Assembly: GCF_020382885.2 (NCBI RefSeq)
Contig: NC_058504.1
Span: 18,425,019 to 18,489,018, forward strand
DNA: 64,000 bases
Reading direction: 5' to 3'
Origin: Scatophagus argus
Taxonomy: Eukaryota; Chordata; Actinopteri; Scatophagidae
This document shows, in pieces, positions 24,474-36,236 of this stretch. Made by a program: the position numbers and the translations under genes. Positions within the stretch are counted from its first letter, which is position 1; the number at the start of each line of letters is the position of its first letter. The notes beneath the pieces were generated by a model. That model made no database searches. It was not told where the DNA came from and saw only the letters and a program-made list of their open reading frames with translations.

Positions 24474-24838
24474 TGACTGTGGTGATCCCCTTTTTGCTAG
24501 ATTTACAGTTGTGATTTGGAAAACGTCATCCACTATTGGACGGACTGACATAAAATTTGCTACAGGCCTTTATGTTCTTCTCATTAATTGCAGTCACTTT
24601 GGCAAAACTTTTTTTAACTTGTCATCATTAGCTAAAAATAAAACACTCCCAACATTCCCATTAGCCTCTTCTTTAGCATACATTTAGTGCTAAATAGCAT
24701 CTGTTGATGGTGTAAAATATACTTCAACTAAACAACAGCATGCAAGCTTTCTCACTGTGAGCATGTTAGGGTGCTGATGTTGGCATTTAGCTCTAAGTAC
24801 TAAGGCCTAAATACAGCCTCACTAAATTGCTAACACAG
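24474..24838 (+). repeat. Dispersed repeat B, copy 1 (degenerate)
   Basis: Shares ordered blocks with the copies at 36,724-37,000 and 53,258-53,636: 'tggtgatccccttttt', 'cattcccattagcctc', 'tttagtgctaa', 'gagcatgttagggtgctgatgttggc' and 'cagcctcactaaattgctaac'. This order matches a non-coding repeat I recall as very common in teleost genomes. No ORF is conserved; the class is not assigned. Confidence 0.6.
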
Positions 24839-25175
24839 TTAGATCTTAGTTGAAACACGAAGACATGGTCATGAAAGAACTCTATGGGTTGACATGGCTA
24901 GTAAAAGGTCCTCTGCGCCTTAGTCTCCCTTGCTAAGTAACATTTAGTCTTAATGAAGTATGGTGGAACAATTTTTACAAATTTGAATGTCAGAAAGAAA
25001 TGCACAGGCCATGGGAAGATTTAAAAGTAGGTCCAAAAGAAGAACAGCTCACTGCTGACGCCTGACAAGAACATCAATATTGGACATTTAGCAAAACCTC
25101 AGATACAGCGTGGCATCTTAAGGAAACATGATTAGCAATCCAATATGGATTATCCTAGGGATTCAAGACTTAGTT

Positions 25176-25240
25176 TTATGTAAGATAAGATAAGATAAGA
25201 TAGCCCTTTATTAGCCCAACACTGCATATCTGTAAGGTGA
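25176..25240 (+). repeat. (GATAA)n tail plus short retroposon-like remnant
   Basis: Five AGATA/GATAA units are followed by 'gccctttattagcccaaca', which resembles the 3' tail sequence of fish retroposons. The clustered GATA motifs are a by-product of the repeat. Confidence 0.45.
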
Positions 25241-26403
25241 ACAGGTGGTCCATAACATCAGATGTCATCCATGGAAATTCTCACAGACTTGTCTCAGAAT
25301 TAAACATGTTCAACAAATCTGTGAATGCACTCATCAGAGGCTCAGCACTTTATTGTTGGATCCGGTAATGTTTTTTCTCATCTAATGCCTAAAATTAGTT
25401 TCACACCCATTGCAGCCTTGCCAAGTGTTTATAGTATTACTTAAAAGATATTCTCTGAGGCACGCAGTGAGTACATTTCAGCGCTTTCTGTTTCATCACC
25501 CTGGAGGAGTTTGTTAACAGTGGGAGCTAAAAACCGTATAGCTGGCGATAACAAAAGTGATGATTCCAATGTTTCCTTTCTATTTGTATTTTAATTTTAT
25601 ACCAATCCCCTGAAACACACACACAGACTCGTGTACTTACGCACACTCACAAACCTACACACAAATGTAAACCCACAACTCCCCTGCCACTCGGCTTCTG
25701 GGGTTTGCAGGTCTCTGATAGGAAGCCTCTGAAATGGAAAAGAGATAAGAGTAAATAAACAAACAAATACAATAAAACCGAATTTGTGCTGGTTCAGTGC
25801 ACACACAGGGAGAGGGGGAGAGGGAAATGGAGGGAGTGCACTCTGCAAGGCCTGACGACGAACCCCACAAAGATGCATTCTCAGTAAAGCAAAGCAAGGT
25901 AAATACCTAAGTGAATTCATGCAAGTTCCATTTATTCAGTGAAATCTGTTGAGACTGTGCACCGATAGAGAGAGAGCGAGACACCATTTGGCTCTCTAAC
26001 AATGGAGCTATCAGTTACTACCTCTGTGTTCCCTTGATATGATCTCAGTCCATTTTATACAACTGAATTGCTCCACAAAAAAGCATTTTATTTCCATCAC
26101 AATAATGTCATTTGGTGTTGTCAGCGAATTCTCAGTGGCATACTGAGCTTTCTCTCAGCCCTTGTTGATACCTTAGTGGAGGAACTGCGGTAAACCAAAT
26201 GTTCTGCGCAGCCAATCTGTCTTTAAAGCTGTGCCACAGGCTTTGATGTGCGCCCACACCAAAACACCACTCCAACAGCCTTTCTTCTCAGATGTTGCTT
26301 AATTACACTATCATAGTCTGTTAATTACCTTATCAGTGCTGCATAATCCCATGGTCAGTGTCTGAACAGCATGTATCAAAGCAAAGCAAGTATCTTTCAT
26401 GGA

Positions 26404-26430
26404 TTTTTTTTTTTTTTTTTTTTTTTTTTT
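26404..26430. repeat. Poly-T run
   Basis: 27 consecutive T. Confidence 0.95.
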
Positions 26431-27914
26431 GGCTCTGATTAGTGAATGCAGCAGCCCTAAACAGAAGACGGCAGGTTGCAGTTTTAGACAGGGTTTTAAG
26501 CAGAAGCTAAAGCTTTCCCACCCAGTACTTGAGCACAGCCTCCCTGCTTGTGGGTATAGATACTACATGGTTCCTTCCGTACAGCCTTTGGATCTCTCTG
26601 TGCCAGTGTAAATTTTAACAGCAATTATAGATTTCATCTTACTTCTTAGATGGAAATGTATATTAGTTTCAGTCTAGTTTCAGACAATCACATCCCAAAG
26701 TTTTGACTCAGTTTTAGCCAACAAAAGGTCATTAAGTTTTAGTCAACTTGTAGTCAAAGTGTTTTTTTCTTTAAACTAATTCTGTTAGGATAAGGTTAGC
26801 GGATATCAGTGTCAATACAAACCAGCCTGGAGTGCAGCCTGTGTTGAGACTCTGCAGGTCTGCATACTTATTTGAAAGAGCAGAAGCCTCTGCATGATCA
26901 GCAGCTCCATGTTTACACATTTCTTTTTAAAGATGCAATACAGTTTGATCAGGCTGTTATGTAGGTTGTACTGGCAAATATCACCATTAAAATCACACTT
27001 GTGTTGAAACAGTACTGTTAGTTTAACAGTTAGTTTATATGCCTACTTGGTCTCACAGATAAGAATTCATACACAAATATCTTCCAAAAGAATTACTGTA
27101 TAATTTTAAAAATATCTAGACTAGATAGTAATTGCAATGCATGCCATGTTTAGGGCTTGCCATGAATTTTTTTCTCCTAAGGACAAGTGATTGAAAATGA
27201 ATTAAATGTAACTACAAGTTGCTTTTTCAAATATATAAATAAATAACTTTGCATGTTTCAATATTGCAGCAGCACTTGTTAGAACATCACTGACATGCTG
27301 CTATTTTCCCCAGTAGTAAAACTGAGTGAAATGTCCATTAGATTTGAGAGTGAAAGGACCAAACCAAAGAGCAGAAGATCAATCGATCTGTATTGAGATG
27401 CCATATGAGAGAACCCCAAGCAAATATAATATCAAACTTTAAAATGTGAAATAATCCATCTACTCACAAAATCAGAATCTTCGCGGTTGGCTTGGAATCA
27501 TCGGGTGACTATAAACACCCTCTCATGTACGTATTTTACTTTGAGAGCATCTGATGTGTTGCATATATGTCGATTTTTACCTCCACACAACTCTGTTTCG
27601 ATTTGGAGGTGATAATTAAAAAATTATTGGAAAGGCCTGAGAAGAGTTTGTCAAGCGTGGAAGATGCCTAAATGTTAATTCCACTCAGAATATGTTAACG
27701 TATGCACAGATGTTAATGCAGACTCCACGTCGGGCTCTTGTGTTGTGCACCTCAGTGCTTTCCCTGTGTTCTTCCCCGCAGCTCTGCCAGCAGCCTACTG
27801 GATCTGTCAACTTGGGGAAAATTTCCATTTTGCAGCTAACTCTGCAGCCTTTTGAAGGATACGTCTTGCCGACTTTTATCTCTCAGCGCGTCTGCAAACT
27901 AATTAATATTTTTT

Positions 27915-27945
<31 letters not shown>

Positions 27946-28124
27946 TTCCTTCAGGCAAATATTTGTTTCCTCAGAAGTGAGCGTGGGCAACCTTCCTCAC
28001 AGCTCCATATGCTGCCAGCTGCCAATCAAGTGGGCTGGAACCCTGAAACTAATCGCAGCCTCCCTCCTCCTCCTCCTCCTCCTCTTTCCTCTGTTTCCTC
28101 TTCCTCTCCTTCAGCAGAAATAAA

Positions 28125-28150
28125 GGGGGGGGGGGGGGGGGGGGGGGGGG
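28125..28150. repeat. Poly-G run
   Basis: 26 consecutive G, about 45 bp downstream of a CTC/CCT tract. Its length is likely to be polymorphic or mis-assembled. Confidence 0.95.
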
Positions 28151-29942
28151 TGTAGCGTGGTGTTGAAGGGAAATAAAGACATACAGTAGAGAATAAGAAA
28201 GGGAATGGTTGAGACACAAGCCCAAAGCAGTCTCTTCTGTTCAATCTGTCCACATAGAGCTCTTCCTGAGTGATTCTGAACTCTTTGTTTTTATTCTTCT
28301 TTATTGTATTTATTTATTTACTCTTTAAATCGGTTGTAGGCCTGTTGTTTCTGCACAGGGATTGGTTGGTTTGCCAGTCAAGCCAGATTTGGACCGTAGA
28401 GACGTCTTTTCTGTCCACAGCACCAAATGAGAAGCTGGATGTTTCCTTCTGGAGTGTAGTTTGGTAGAAAGAAAATAGTTCCTACATGAAACTGCTCACA
28501 GCAAGGTCTGGGGATTATGTTGAGTGATTGGGTTGAGATTTCAGTAAAGAGACACTGCTGGTTTTGTATGTGTTTTTGAATGGGCACAGTTTCCAAAACT
28601 GTGACACAATTTTTCTAATAGAAATGTTTTGAGCTGCTGTAGCTCATTTACCCTTGTTGGCCACCGTGCAGTGCTTTTTTTGGGCTGAAATCTTTGCCTT
28701 TTTTTGTGCTGGCAGGAAAAGAGGGGACATGAGGTGGACAACTAACATTAAGACTTAAACAGTAGACTCAGCAACTACAATGCAGTCCTTCAATCTCACT
28801 TTTGTGGGAGAAGGTTTGAAAAGCTTTTAAAAAAGCTGTTAGATCCAGAAAGCCTTCAGTTTGACTAAAATCTAAGAAAAAGACAGAAATAATTTTAGCT
28901 TTGTGAAACATCAGTTTTGTCTTGTTGTGCTTACATGTACACCAATGATATTTTCTAGAATACGGACAAAGATGGACACAAAACTACATGTTGTTTTCTA
29001 ATATTCTGGTTCTAAACGAGTGTTCAAGTGGAAACATTTTTCAGTCAATCAAATCAAATCAAAGATTCAAATACAGAGCAACACCTTGCTGGTGCTTTAG
29101 CCCTTTTCTTTTCTTTGGCACTCACCGCTCTATAGAATTTCCCTGGCAAATGGTTACATTGACTTTTCATCCAGAATTTCTTTTCTTAAGACTGCACACC
29201 ACAGTACAGTCCACCTTGAATGTTTAATGTTTTTACTGTTCATTAGCAGGAGAATGTGCTGTATCGTTTGAAAGCGCATTATTTTCAGGAGTTGGAACAA
29301 AGCAACAGATACACAGGAATGTTTGCCTTCTCTTACAAAGTACACAGAGTATATGACATAATGCCCTTTAATAATAAGCTGACTATTGTGATGTGACTCC
29401 CTATGTTGCAGACCCTGTCTGTTTTACAGATAGCAGCCATTCACACACACACACACACACACGCAGACACACGCACACGTCTTTACTGTTTCCCTCCTGC
29501 TATCATCATCAGATGTGTGTGTAAGTGAGCCTGTCTTTGTGTCTTTATGAGGTTAATTGAAGGCAGGAGCTCTGACTGTCAGAGACATAATCTGTCTGCA
29601 TGAACAGTGTGTTTGTGTGTGCCTGTGTGTGTATGTCCGGGAGGGGGGGTAGTTATTTATATAAAAATTAAAAAAAAGAAACACACAGAGCAACTCATCT
29701 TTATCCCTCCACCTGCTACCTCTCTACTTCAGGTACCCTGAAATACAGCTTGTGTATTTGTAGGGTCGTTTCTGGGGGGTTGGGGTGTACAAAAGAAACA
29801 AAAAAGCACAAGTGAGGCCAAAAGGCTTACTATTCTATCATATCAGCTCTTGTTATCTGGCAGTTTTGACAGGACAAAAACCTTTATCTTTCAAAAACTG
29901 TGTCCGCCTCGCCCTGTGTATGAGCACACATTCATGAGCTTG

Positions 29943-29943
29943 C

Positions 29944-29978
<35 letters not shown>

Positions 29979-29988
29979 CACACACACA
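29943..29988. repeat. (CA)n microsatellite
   Basis: CA tract of about 23 units with one CAAA interruption. Related CA tracts lie at 29,442-29,472 and 30,037-30,072. Confidence 0.95.
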
Positions 29989-30512
29989 TACGCATACGCA
30001 TGAAGTACCATGCTCTGGGCCTTGCGGGCTGGGGTTCACACACACACGCACATGCACACACACGCACATGCACACAGAGCAGGTAATCGGCTCACCAGTA
30101 GAGTAGGGGGTTAGTGAAAGGAAGGAAAAGCGCTCTCAACAAGTGTATCCCCCTTTATGACTGGATTAGAGTCCACCAGTATTCAGTCCAGGTGCTCCAG
30201 AGGATGAAAGGGTGAGGGGTCCACATAGGGTTAATTTTCCCTACCCAGTGTGAGACCACATCCTACTGTTTGCTGTCTGAAACATCACATACATGGGACC
30301 TTTAGAAAATAGAGAAAACTTAGCCACAAATAATACTTCCAGGCCTATATATTATCCATCCACACAGCCACATACATACAATACACACTCACTACCTCTA
30401 ATCAACAAGACGTATGCTCTTTGGGTTCCTTGGGTCTGCCGAGGTTAATTTGCAAACCATTTATTACTTTATTATCATGTCATGTCTTTATTCACATGAT
30501 GCTCGCTGTGCC

Positions 30513-30523
30513 ATATGCATAAT
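30513..30523 (+). promoter_or_regulatory. Candidate POU site in AT-rich patch
   Basis: ATATGCATAAT resembles POU-domain composite sites (ATGCATAAT). It lies in the simple-repeat-free block 30,430-30,575, which also carries TTTGCAAA and TTCAAGTG (NKX2-like). Motif evidence only. Confidence 0.25.
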
Positions 30524-30709
30524 ATTATAACACCATAATTGCTGACACTTCAAGTGCAAGATTATTTCTTCCTTAAACGAAGTGATGGTGCGTTTCCATT
30601 GTTGTGGATGACAGGGGAGGAGACATAAGAGTTAATTAACTATGATTAGGAAGAGGTACAGTCACTGAACAAGCCAGGGTTCTAGCTGAATACTCTGCTC
30701 AGTAATTGC

Positions 30710-30753
30710 TTCCTTTCCTTTCCTTTCCTTTCCTTTCCTTTCCTTTCCTTTCC
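30710..30753. repeat. (CTTTC)n pentanucleotide repeat
   Basis: Nearly nine perfect pentamer units, pure pyrimidine on the plus strand. Confidence 0.95.
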
Positions 30754-30824
30754 ACTCACTGCCCCCTTTTTCCATTCTGTCTGTCGATGCATGGGAGCTT
30801 TACCTCTTGAAGAAGAGAGCTGGA

Positions 30825-30839
30825 GAGCCCTCTGCTGGC
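30825..30839 (-). promoter_or_regulatory. Candidate CTCF site
   Basis: The minus strand reads GCCAGCAGAGGGCTC, a close match to the CTCF core CCAGCAGAGGGCGC. It lies in the spacer about 2.3 kb beyond the tmem182 stop codon. Confidence 0.4.
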
Positions 30840-32077
30840 TGGTTGTGGTAACCAGATGTGAACTGAGTGAAGATGTGGGTAGCTTATTACTAGTTTGCAG
30901 CTGAACGCTTGAAAAAGGTACAGTTTGCTTTCATTGAAAACAAAAACAAGTAACCCTTCATCATTATCCACCATTCAGATTTGGGGGAGTTACAGATTTG
31001 ATTCAGCGAAGTTATCTGGATAACTCAAAGGGACCTGTCTTTTTAAACTGGTATTAAATTAAGGTCACATTCAAAACAACACAGTCAGAAACAGAGACAC
31101 TCATCTTTTTTTCATCTTAATCCATCAAATTGAAAATCAATCAAAACAAAGCTGACAAGTTTAATGACAAATATTTTAAAGGTCCAATGTGGATTTAGGG
31201 TGTATCAATACCTTCATGCATTCCAGACACCACTCACAGCCTTGTTATATAATACATATTGTAACTTGAGTGACTTTGCGTTGCTCCATAATAGTTGACT
31301 TCTTGATCCAAAGAAAGATATGTCAAGAAGTGCTTTCCAGATCTCTGTTAAATTTGCTGCGAACAGCCAAAGTCTTTGACCTTTCCACCCACAAGACAAT
31401 ACTTCCACTAATAAATGCAAAAAAATTCTTTGTGTAAATAGCTGGTTTTTATTTTGCCTGTTAAGCACATTTATGCACCACTGAGGATAAACCCTTTTGA
31501 CTTTAATGATGCTATGATGTGTGCTGCTCTCTGTGCAAACCTTACTTTATAGTCCTGTTACTGATGAGACTCTGAACTAATTCATAACTGCAATTGTTTG
31601 CATTTTTTTTTGTCTTTGTATTCTAACAAACCCCCAGCTCTGGTAAAGAGCAGCTGCTTCCCTAAACTTGCAGTGCAATGGGAAGCGAGTGTCTGCCAAC
31701 CTGTGGCTAAAATATTTGTACCAAAATGGCCCAAACTAGCTTTGTGGGCTACTAGAAAGGTCAGTGACAAGCACAGCGCTGGCACCTCATTTACCAAACC
31801 TTAGCCTATCTGTGACTGTACGTCATGGGCGTTGACTTGGCTGCTGCCAGTAGTTCTGTTTTAGCAGTTAATTTGTTTTGTTTTTGTTCTATTGAAATAC
31901 TTGAGACAATCAACTGTCTTACACACACTAACAGACTAAGTAAGTAAGTTTAGTAAGTAAGATCAGCTTGTCAGATTTAACAGGATAGCATTTGATGGCT
32001 ATGGTGCTAAATTACAGCATTACACCCTGAAGTACACTGAACAGAATCAGTTGTGTAGGAGCAGTAAAAAAATACAG

Positions 32078-32083
32078 TTTATT
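32078..32083 (-). terminator. Candidate poly(A) signal for tmem182
   Basis: AATAAA on the minus strand, about 1.05 kb past the tmem182 stop codon. It is the first canonical hexamer I found downstream; a weaker TATAAA lies near 32,788. Confidence 0.4.
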
Positions 32084-33130
32084 TCAAAAATAATGATGAT
32101 GGATTCTTCTGGACTGTCTGATCACGGTGTGTGTGTCTGTGTGTGTGTTTCAGTGTGTATTTTTTATGTTTGATCGGTGGGTTCTTTGAAGAAAACATAC
32201 CAGCACCCCCAACCCCTCCCGCTCTACTGAGGAGCAGATGAAAGCTGATGTGTGATTGAGAGTCCACCGCTTGCTTCCACACGCTACCCATTCAGACTGA
32301 TGAAAAATAAGGATGATCTAATATTGTGGCAGTTATGATACAATCACGAGCCTGCGTCCTTCGTTTGGATAAGAATGTGCGAAAGAAAGTAGATTATCTA
32401 TTAGAAGCCGAGGGGGCCCCACATGTTGCTGTCAACATGGGGAGCGAGACAGAGAGACATGACAGTAAAGACAAAGCGTAAGGATTTCAGTGAGGGAGTA
32501 AAAGGTGATTGGGGTGAAGGAGGCAGGTGGTTTGTTTGCTGTGCACCAAACGTCCATCCCCTGCTTCACCCCCACCCCCACTTTCTATCCAAATGCAACA
32601 TTTCCATCTCGTGTCCATCCAGCTGGGGGGGATAGCTGGGGTTATCTCGCCTACTTTGATTGTGTGCCAAACGGCAGGACAAAGGACACAGCTGGTCCAC
32701 CCATGCATTTCTAACCTTTGGCTTGAAGAGCTCATCATTTGAAGAATTAATAACAATAACAAAGGATGCAATCCAGTGAAAGAAATATTTATATTCACAC
32801 AATTTTGTTTAGAAAAAAAAAACAGTCTCAAGGCTCCCTGATGCCAGTGACACGTCATATCAAATTAATCCCATCAACTGTAAAACTGAGTTACTGTTGT
32901 ATTATTATTCTAAAATAAGTATTGATTTTTTTTTACAGAAATAAAGCAAAACAGGTTCTACAACAACCTCTACACCACTGGCTGCTTGCTACTTGCCATC
33001 CAAAGGGTGGTGCTGTAATATTGATCATGTATTCTCAGCCAGCATTTACATCCCACAAGTGTGCTGCCGAGTCCCAGGGCAGGACATTAAAAGGTCAGTC
33101 TTTTCTTCGCCCGCAGGCTGCATGGCAAGC

Positions 33131-34450
33131 TCACTTGCTGGCACGCAGCGCACGGCTCACTAGCATGAAGACCAACCCGGAGATGAGCTCCAGAGGCACG
33201 CCAGCAGCCGCCACCATGAACGACAGGCCGTAGAGCACTGAAACCTGTGCATGTGGACACGCCTCTCCTCTCTCCTGCAGGATGTAGTGCTTCACCTCCA
33301 CCACCTCCATCCACAGGACATAGAGCAGCAGCATGAACAGGAACAAGCAGGCTGGGGAGCGATTCAAAGAGTATCAGAGAGACAGGTAGACAGAGACAGG
33401 CAATCACTGCTGTGAGTAACACTAAAGGAATGCAGCTCCTACTCATCTAGCAGTGTTTAAACCTGCTGTTGTTATAGCAACAGTACTGTGACATCTGCTG
33501 CTCTGTGTGTTGGGTGTTTGTGTGTCATGTGACAGGTATGAACAGCTGAGAGCTGACAGCAGCACCAGCAATGGTTGTGACATGTGTTTGTGTCTGCACA
33601 TTCACCTCCTCCCCTGGTAGCACATTTCAGGCTGGGCATAAATACTATGGTTATGAACTCAACACATGCACATAGACTATATTTTACCAGCTGCGATGAG
33701 GAAAGCACCGCCCAGCTTGTACAGTCTGTGGCTGATGAAGGGGACACCACAGACCAAGAGGAAGCCTCCAGTTAGGGCTGCAACCAGGCCAAGGATTATC
33801 AACATGGTCCAGAAACCCCGAAACACTGAAAGACATACAACCAGGCCACCGTCAGAGCAGTTAGATATCTGTGTGTGTAGCATGGTGAGTGTGTGTAGCT
33901 GTCAATGAGGACACTGAGGTCATGTTCTCAGTATTTTTTTCCGCCAATTTGGGCCTGAGGGGAAGTGACATCCTAGCCTTAAAGAAATTGTTTGACCTCT
34001 TTGTAAAACATGCTTAAAAGCTTATTTTTTAGGTCAGAAGATTGATAGTCCACCTTTCTCATATCTTTCTAAACGTTGTAAGATGATATGGCTGGCTTAG
34101 TATGAAGACTGGTTACCAGGGAGTTTCATTGGTTTGACTATTTCTTGGCTTAGTGTGAGTGACTTCTTATGAATTAAAACAAAAGAGGTATAATCCCTTA
34201 CAGTCAGTCAGCTGTAGAGATGCCAGGTTTGCTGTTTCCCTTCACTTGCATTCTTAATGTTAAACTAAGCTAATGAGTGTCTAAATCAAGAAAAATGCAT
34301 GTAATTACATGTAATTCCCGAAATGTTAAACTTTTAAAAAATTTCAGCGTTTTTATACTAATTTCACTACTTTTAGGTCAATAAATAATAGAAAAAATTG
34401 TATTTTTGCATTTGTATTTGTCTTTGTGGATACTTTCCTTTGGTGATGTG

Positions 34451-34495
<45 letters not shown>

Positions 34496-36203
34496 TTGGG
34501 GTTTTACACTGGGAATTTTTTAACCCATGACCTCAGTACTTCTAAAATTCTAGTTATGACCCTGGTTTGCATGTGTAATGAAGATGAGATAGGATCACCA
34601 TTTTTACTTCGTTTTCCCAGTCATTTATACGCGCCTTCAGATGAACCCATGACCTTTCTGCCGCTCAGTGTTACAGTATAATGTTAGCGATGTTGGGATT
34701 TCAGCTCATTCTACTGTTATTCTCTCCGGCTAAATGCAAATTTTAGATTTTTGTTTATGTGTGTGAGGAAGAGATTTTAAAAGAAAGTGCATGCTTTTGT
34801 GCCTGTGTGTGAGTATATATGGGTAACAAAGAAGTTTCACCTTATTGAGAGTGTTGTAGAAAGGTGTTAAGCCAACACAAGCCTCCAGAGCAGCTTCAGT
34901 GCTCGTTGGCACATATTCTATGGAACCACTAGAGGGATGAAACACCATTTCTCTAAGAGGTAACTACCTTGTGTATGTTTTTTAATTTTCAATTATTTGT
35001 TTGATTTTTTTTTTCCTTGAGTTTGTCACTTGTCTGTAAGTATGTGAGTGGATGCATTACCTGCCGTGGTGTCATAATTTGGATGAGGCACATGTCCAAG
35101 TGTGACAGGCAGGGGGAAGAGGTAACCATGCACACAGATCTTTGATTCAGGCTGGTTTGCTGCATGAAAAAGAAAAGGTAAAAATAAAACCAACCTAAGG
35201 CTCAAAAGAACCTACTTATTGTATGTAATAAAATACAGGGGGAAATAAGAAAATTTAGAGAAAAGCCAACAGCTCCCCATGCACTGAAATAAATGCCGAC
35301 ACATTCTCCTGGCTGCCCTCCTGTATATTTTCTTTCAAATACCCAAATTATAGACATATTTCTTTCCTGCACTTGTTAGCATGTCAAGCAGACCACACTG
35401 CCAAGCGTGAGACATGCAACCACATTGGAAAAGCCCCAACAAAAACGCTTTTGCCGCCTCTGAAGGCCTGCTGCACATACTGAAGAGAGTGGCCAGGACT
35501 GCATGCGCTGTGGGCTCCACCTGAAACACGCAGCGCCAGAAGAAGCCCTCATGGTGCAGAGTGAGAGAAGGAGGAGAAGCATCCAATGCCTCCACTAAGC
35601 TGATCTAAAAGAGGAAAAGTAGATGGACAGACGGACAGACAAACATCAGCAGGCAAACACAGAGATGAACACGTCTGAAGATGGCAGAATTAATTTCTGT
35701 CAGCTTTGTCAGCACGGCTCTCTTGGCCTCTCTGTGTGATTCTGTACTTCAGCTGTGCCACGGCATCAAACGTGGTTCTGATTATGGCCTACTTTTCCAT
35801 GAGGTTTTCAAGGGGAACTTAAGAAACATGCATGAGTGATACTCTCCATTTGCTTGTCAGAAATATGATTGATGGCCTTGAATAACACACAGAAACTCTA
35901 ATCATCCACTTTTATTTAAAATGAAAGACTTTGTTGTGCTGTGATGTTAGGGAGGAGTTCACCGGAGGATTAGCTTTTATAAATATATCCTTTACTAAGT
36001 TCTTCACAAATGTGCCATGGACGAGTAAACTCAAAATTTCAAAAAGGCATTCCACACATGAACATAAGCTGATCTGGAGGAGCTTTGTCAATAATTAAAT
36101 GAGGACATCAATATCCTCACTGACCTGAATGACTACTACTTTTTTCTAAGTCTATATTTGATAGTGAAGTTAGGAAACTGGATAGGGTAGGTTTTTGTAT
36201 GTG

Positions 36204-36236
<33 letters not shown>

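Larger units (their letters stand above)
19100..25175. other. Gene-free intergenic DNA
   Basis: No supported exon. The stretch contains a TCC tract (21,361-21,389), CA/GT tracts (19,968-19,983; 21,981-22,025), a compound TC-CA-TGG microsatellite block (23,668-23,789) and one degenerate dispersed repeat (24,474-24,838). The region 20,270-20,560 has no low complexity and may be an old repeat, but I could not place it. Confidence 0.55.
25241..32070. other. Gene-free intergenic DNA 3' of tmem182
   Basis: No supported exon. The stretch contains poly-T (26,404-26,430), TC (27,915-27,957), poly-G (28,125-28,150), CA (29,943-29,988) and CTTTC (30,710-30,753) tracts. It also has a CTCF-like site at 30,825-30,839 and an AT-rich patch with a POU-like site at 30,513. 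A short fragment around 31,178-31,207 resembles the start of another fish repeat but is too short to call. Confidence 0.55.

Noticed and set aside
25176-25201. GATA-factor binding cluster
   Set aside because: The five GATA motifs are simply the units of a GATAA tandem repeat at the end of a retroposon-like remnant.
27692-28123. Plus-strand 143-codon frame
   Set aside because: Ser/Leu runs come from TC and CTC repeats just before the poly-G run; no recognisable domain.
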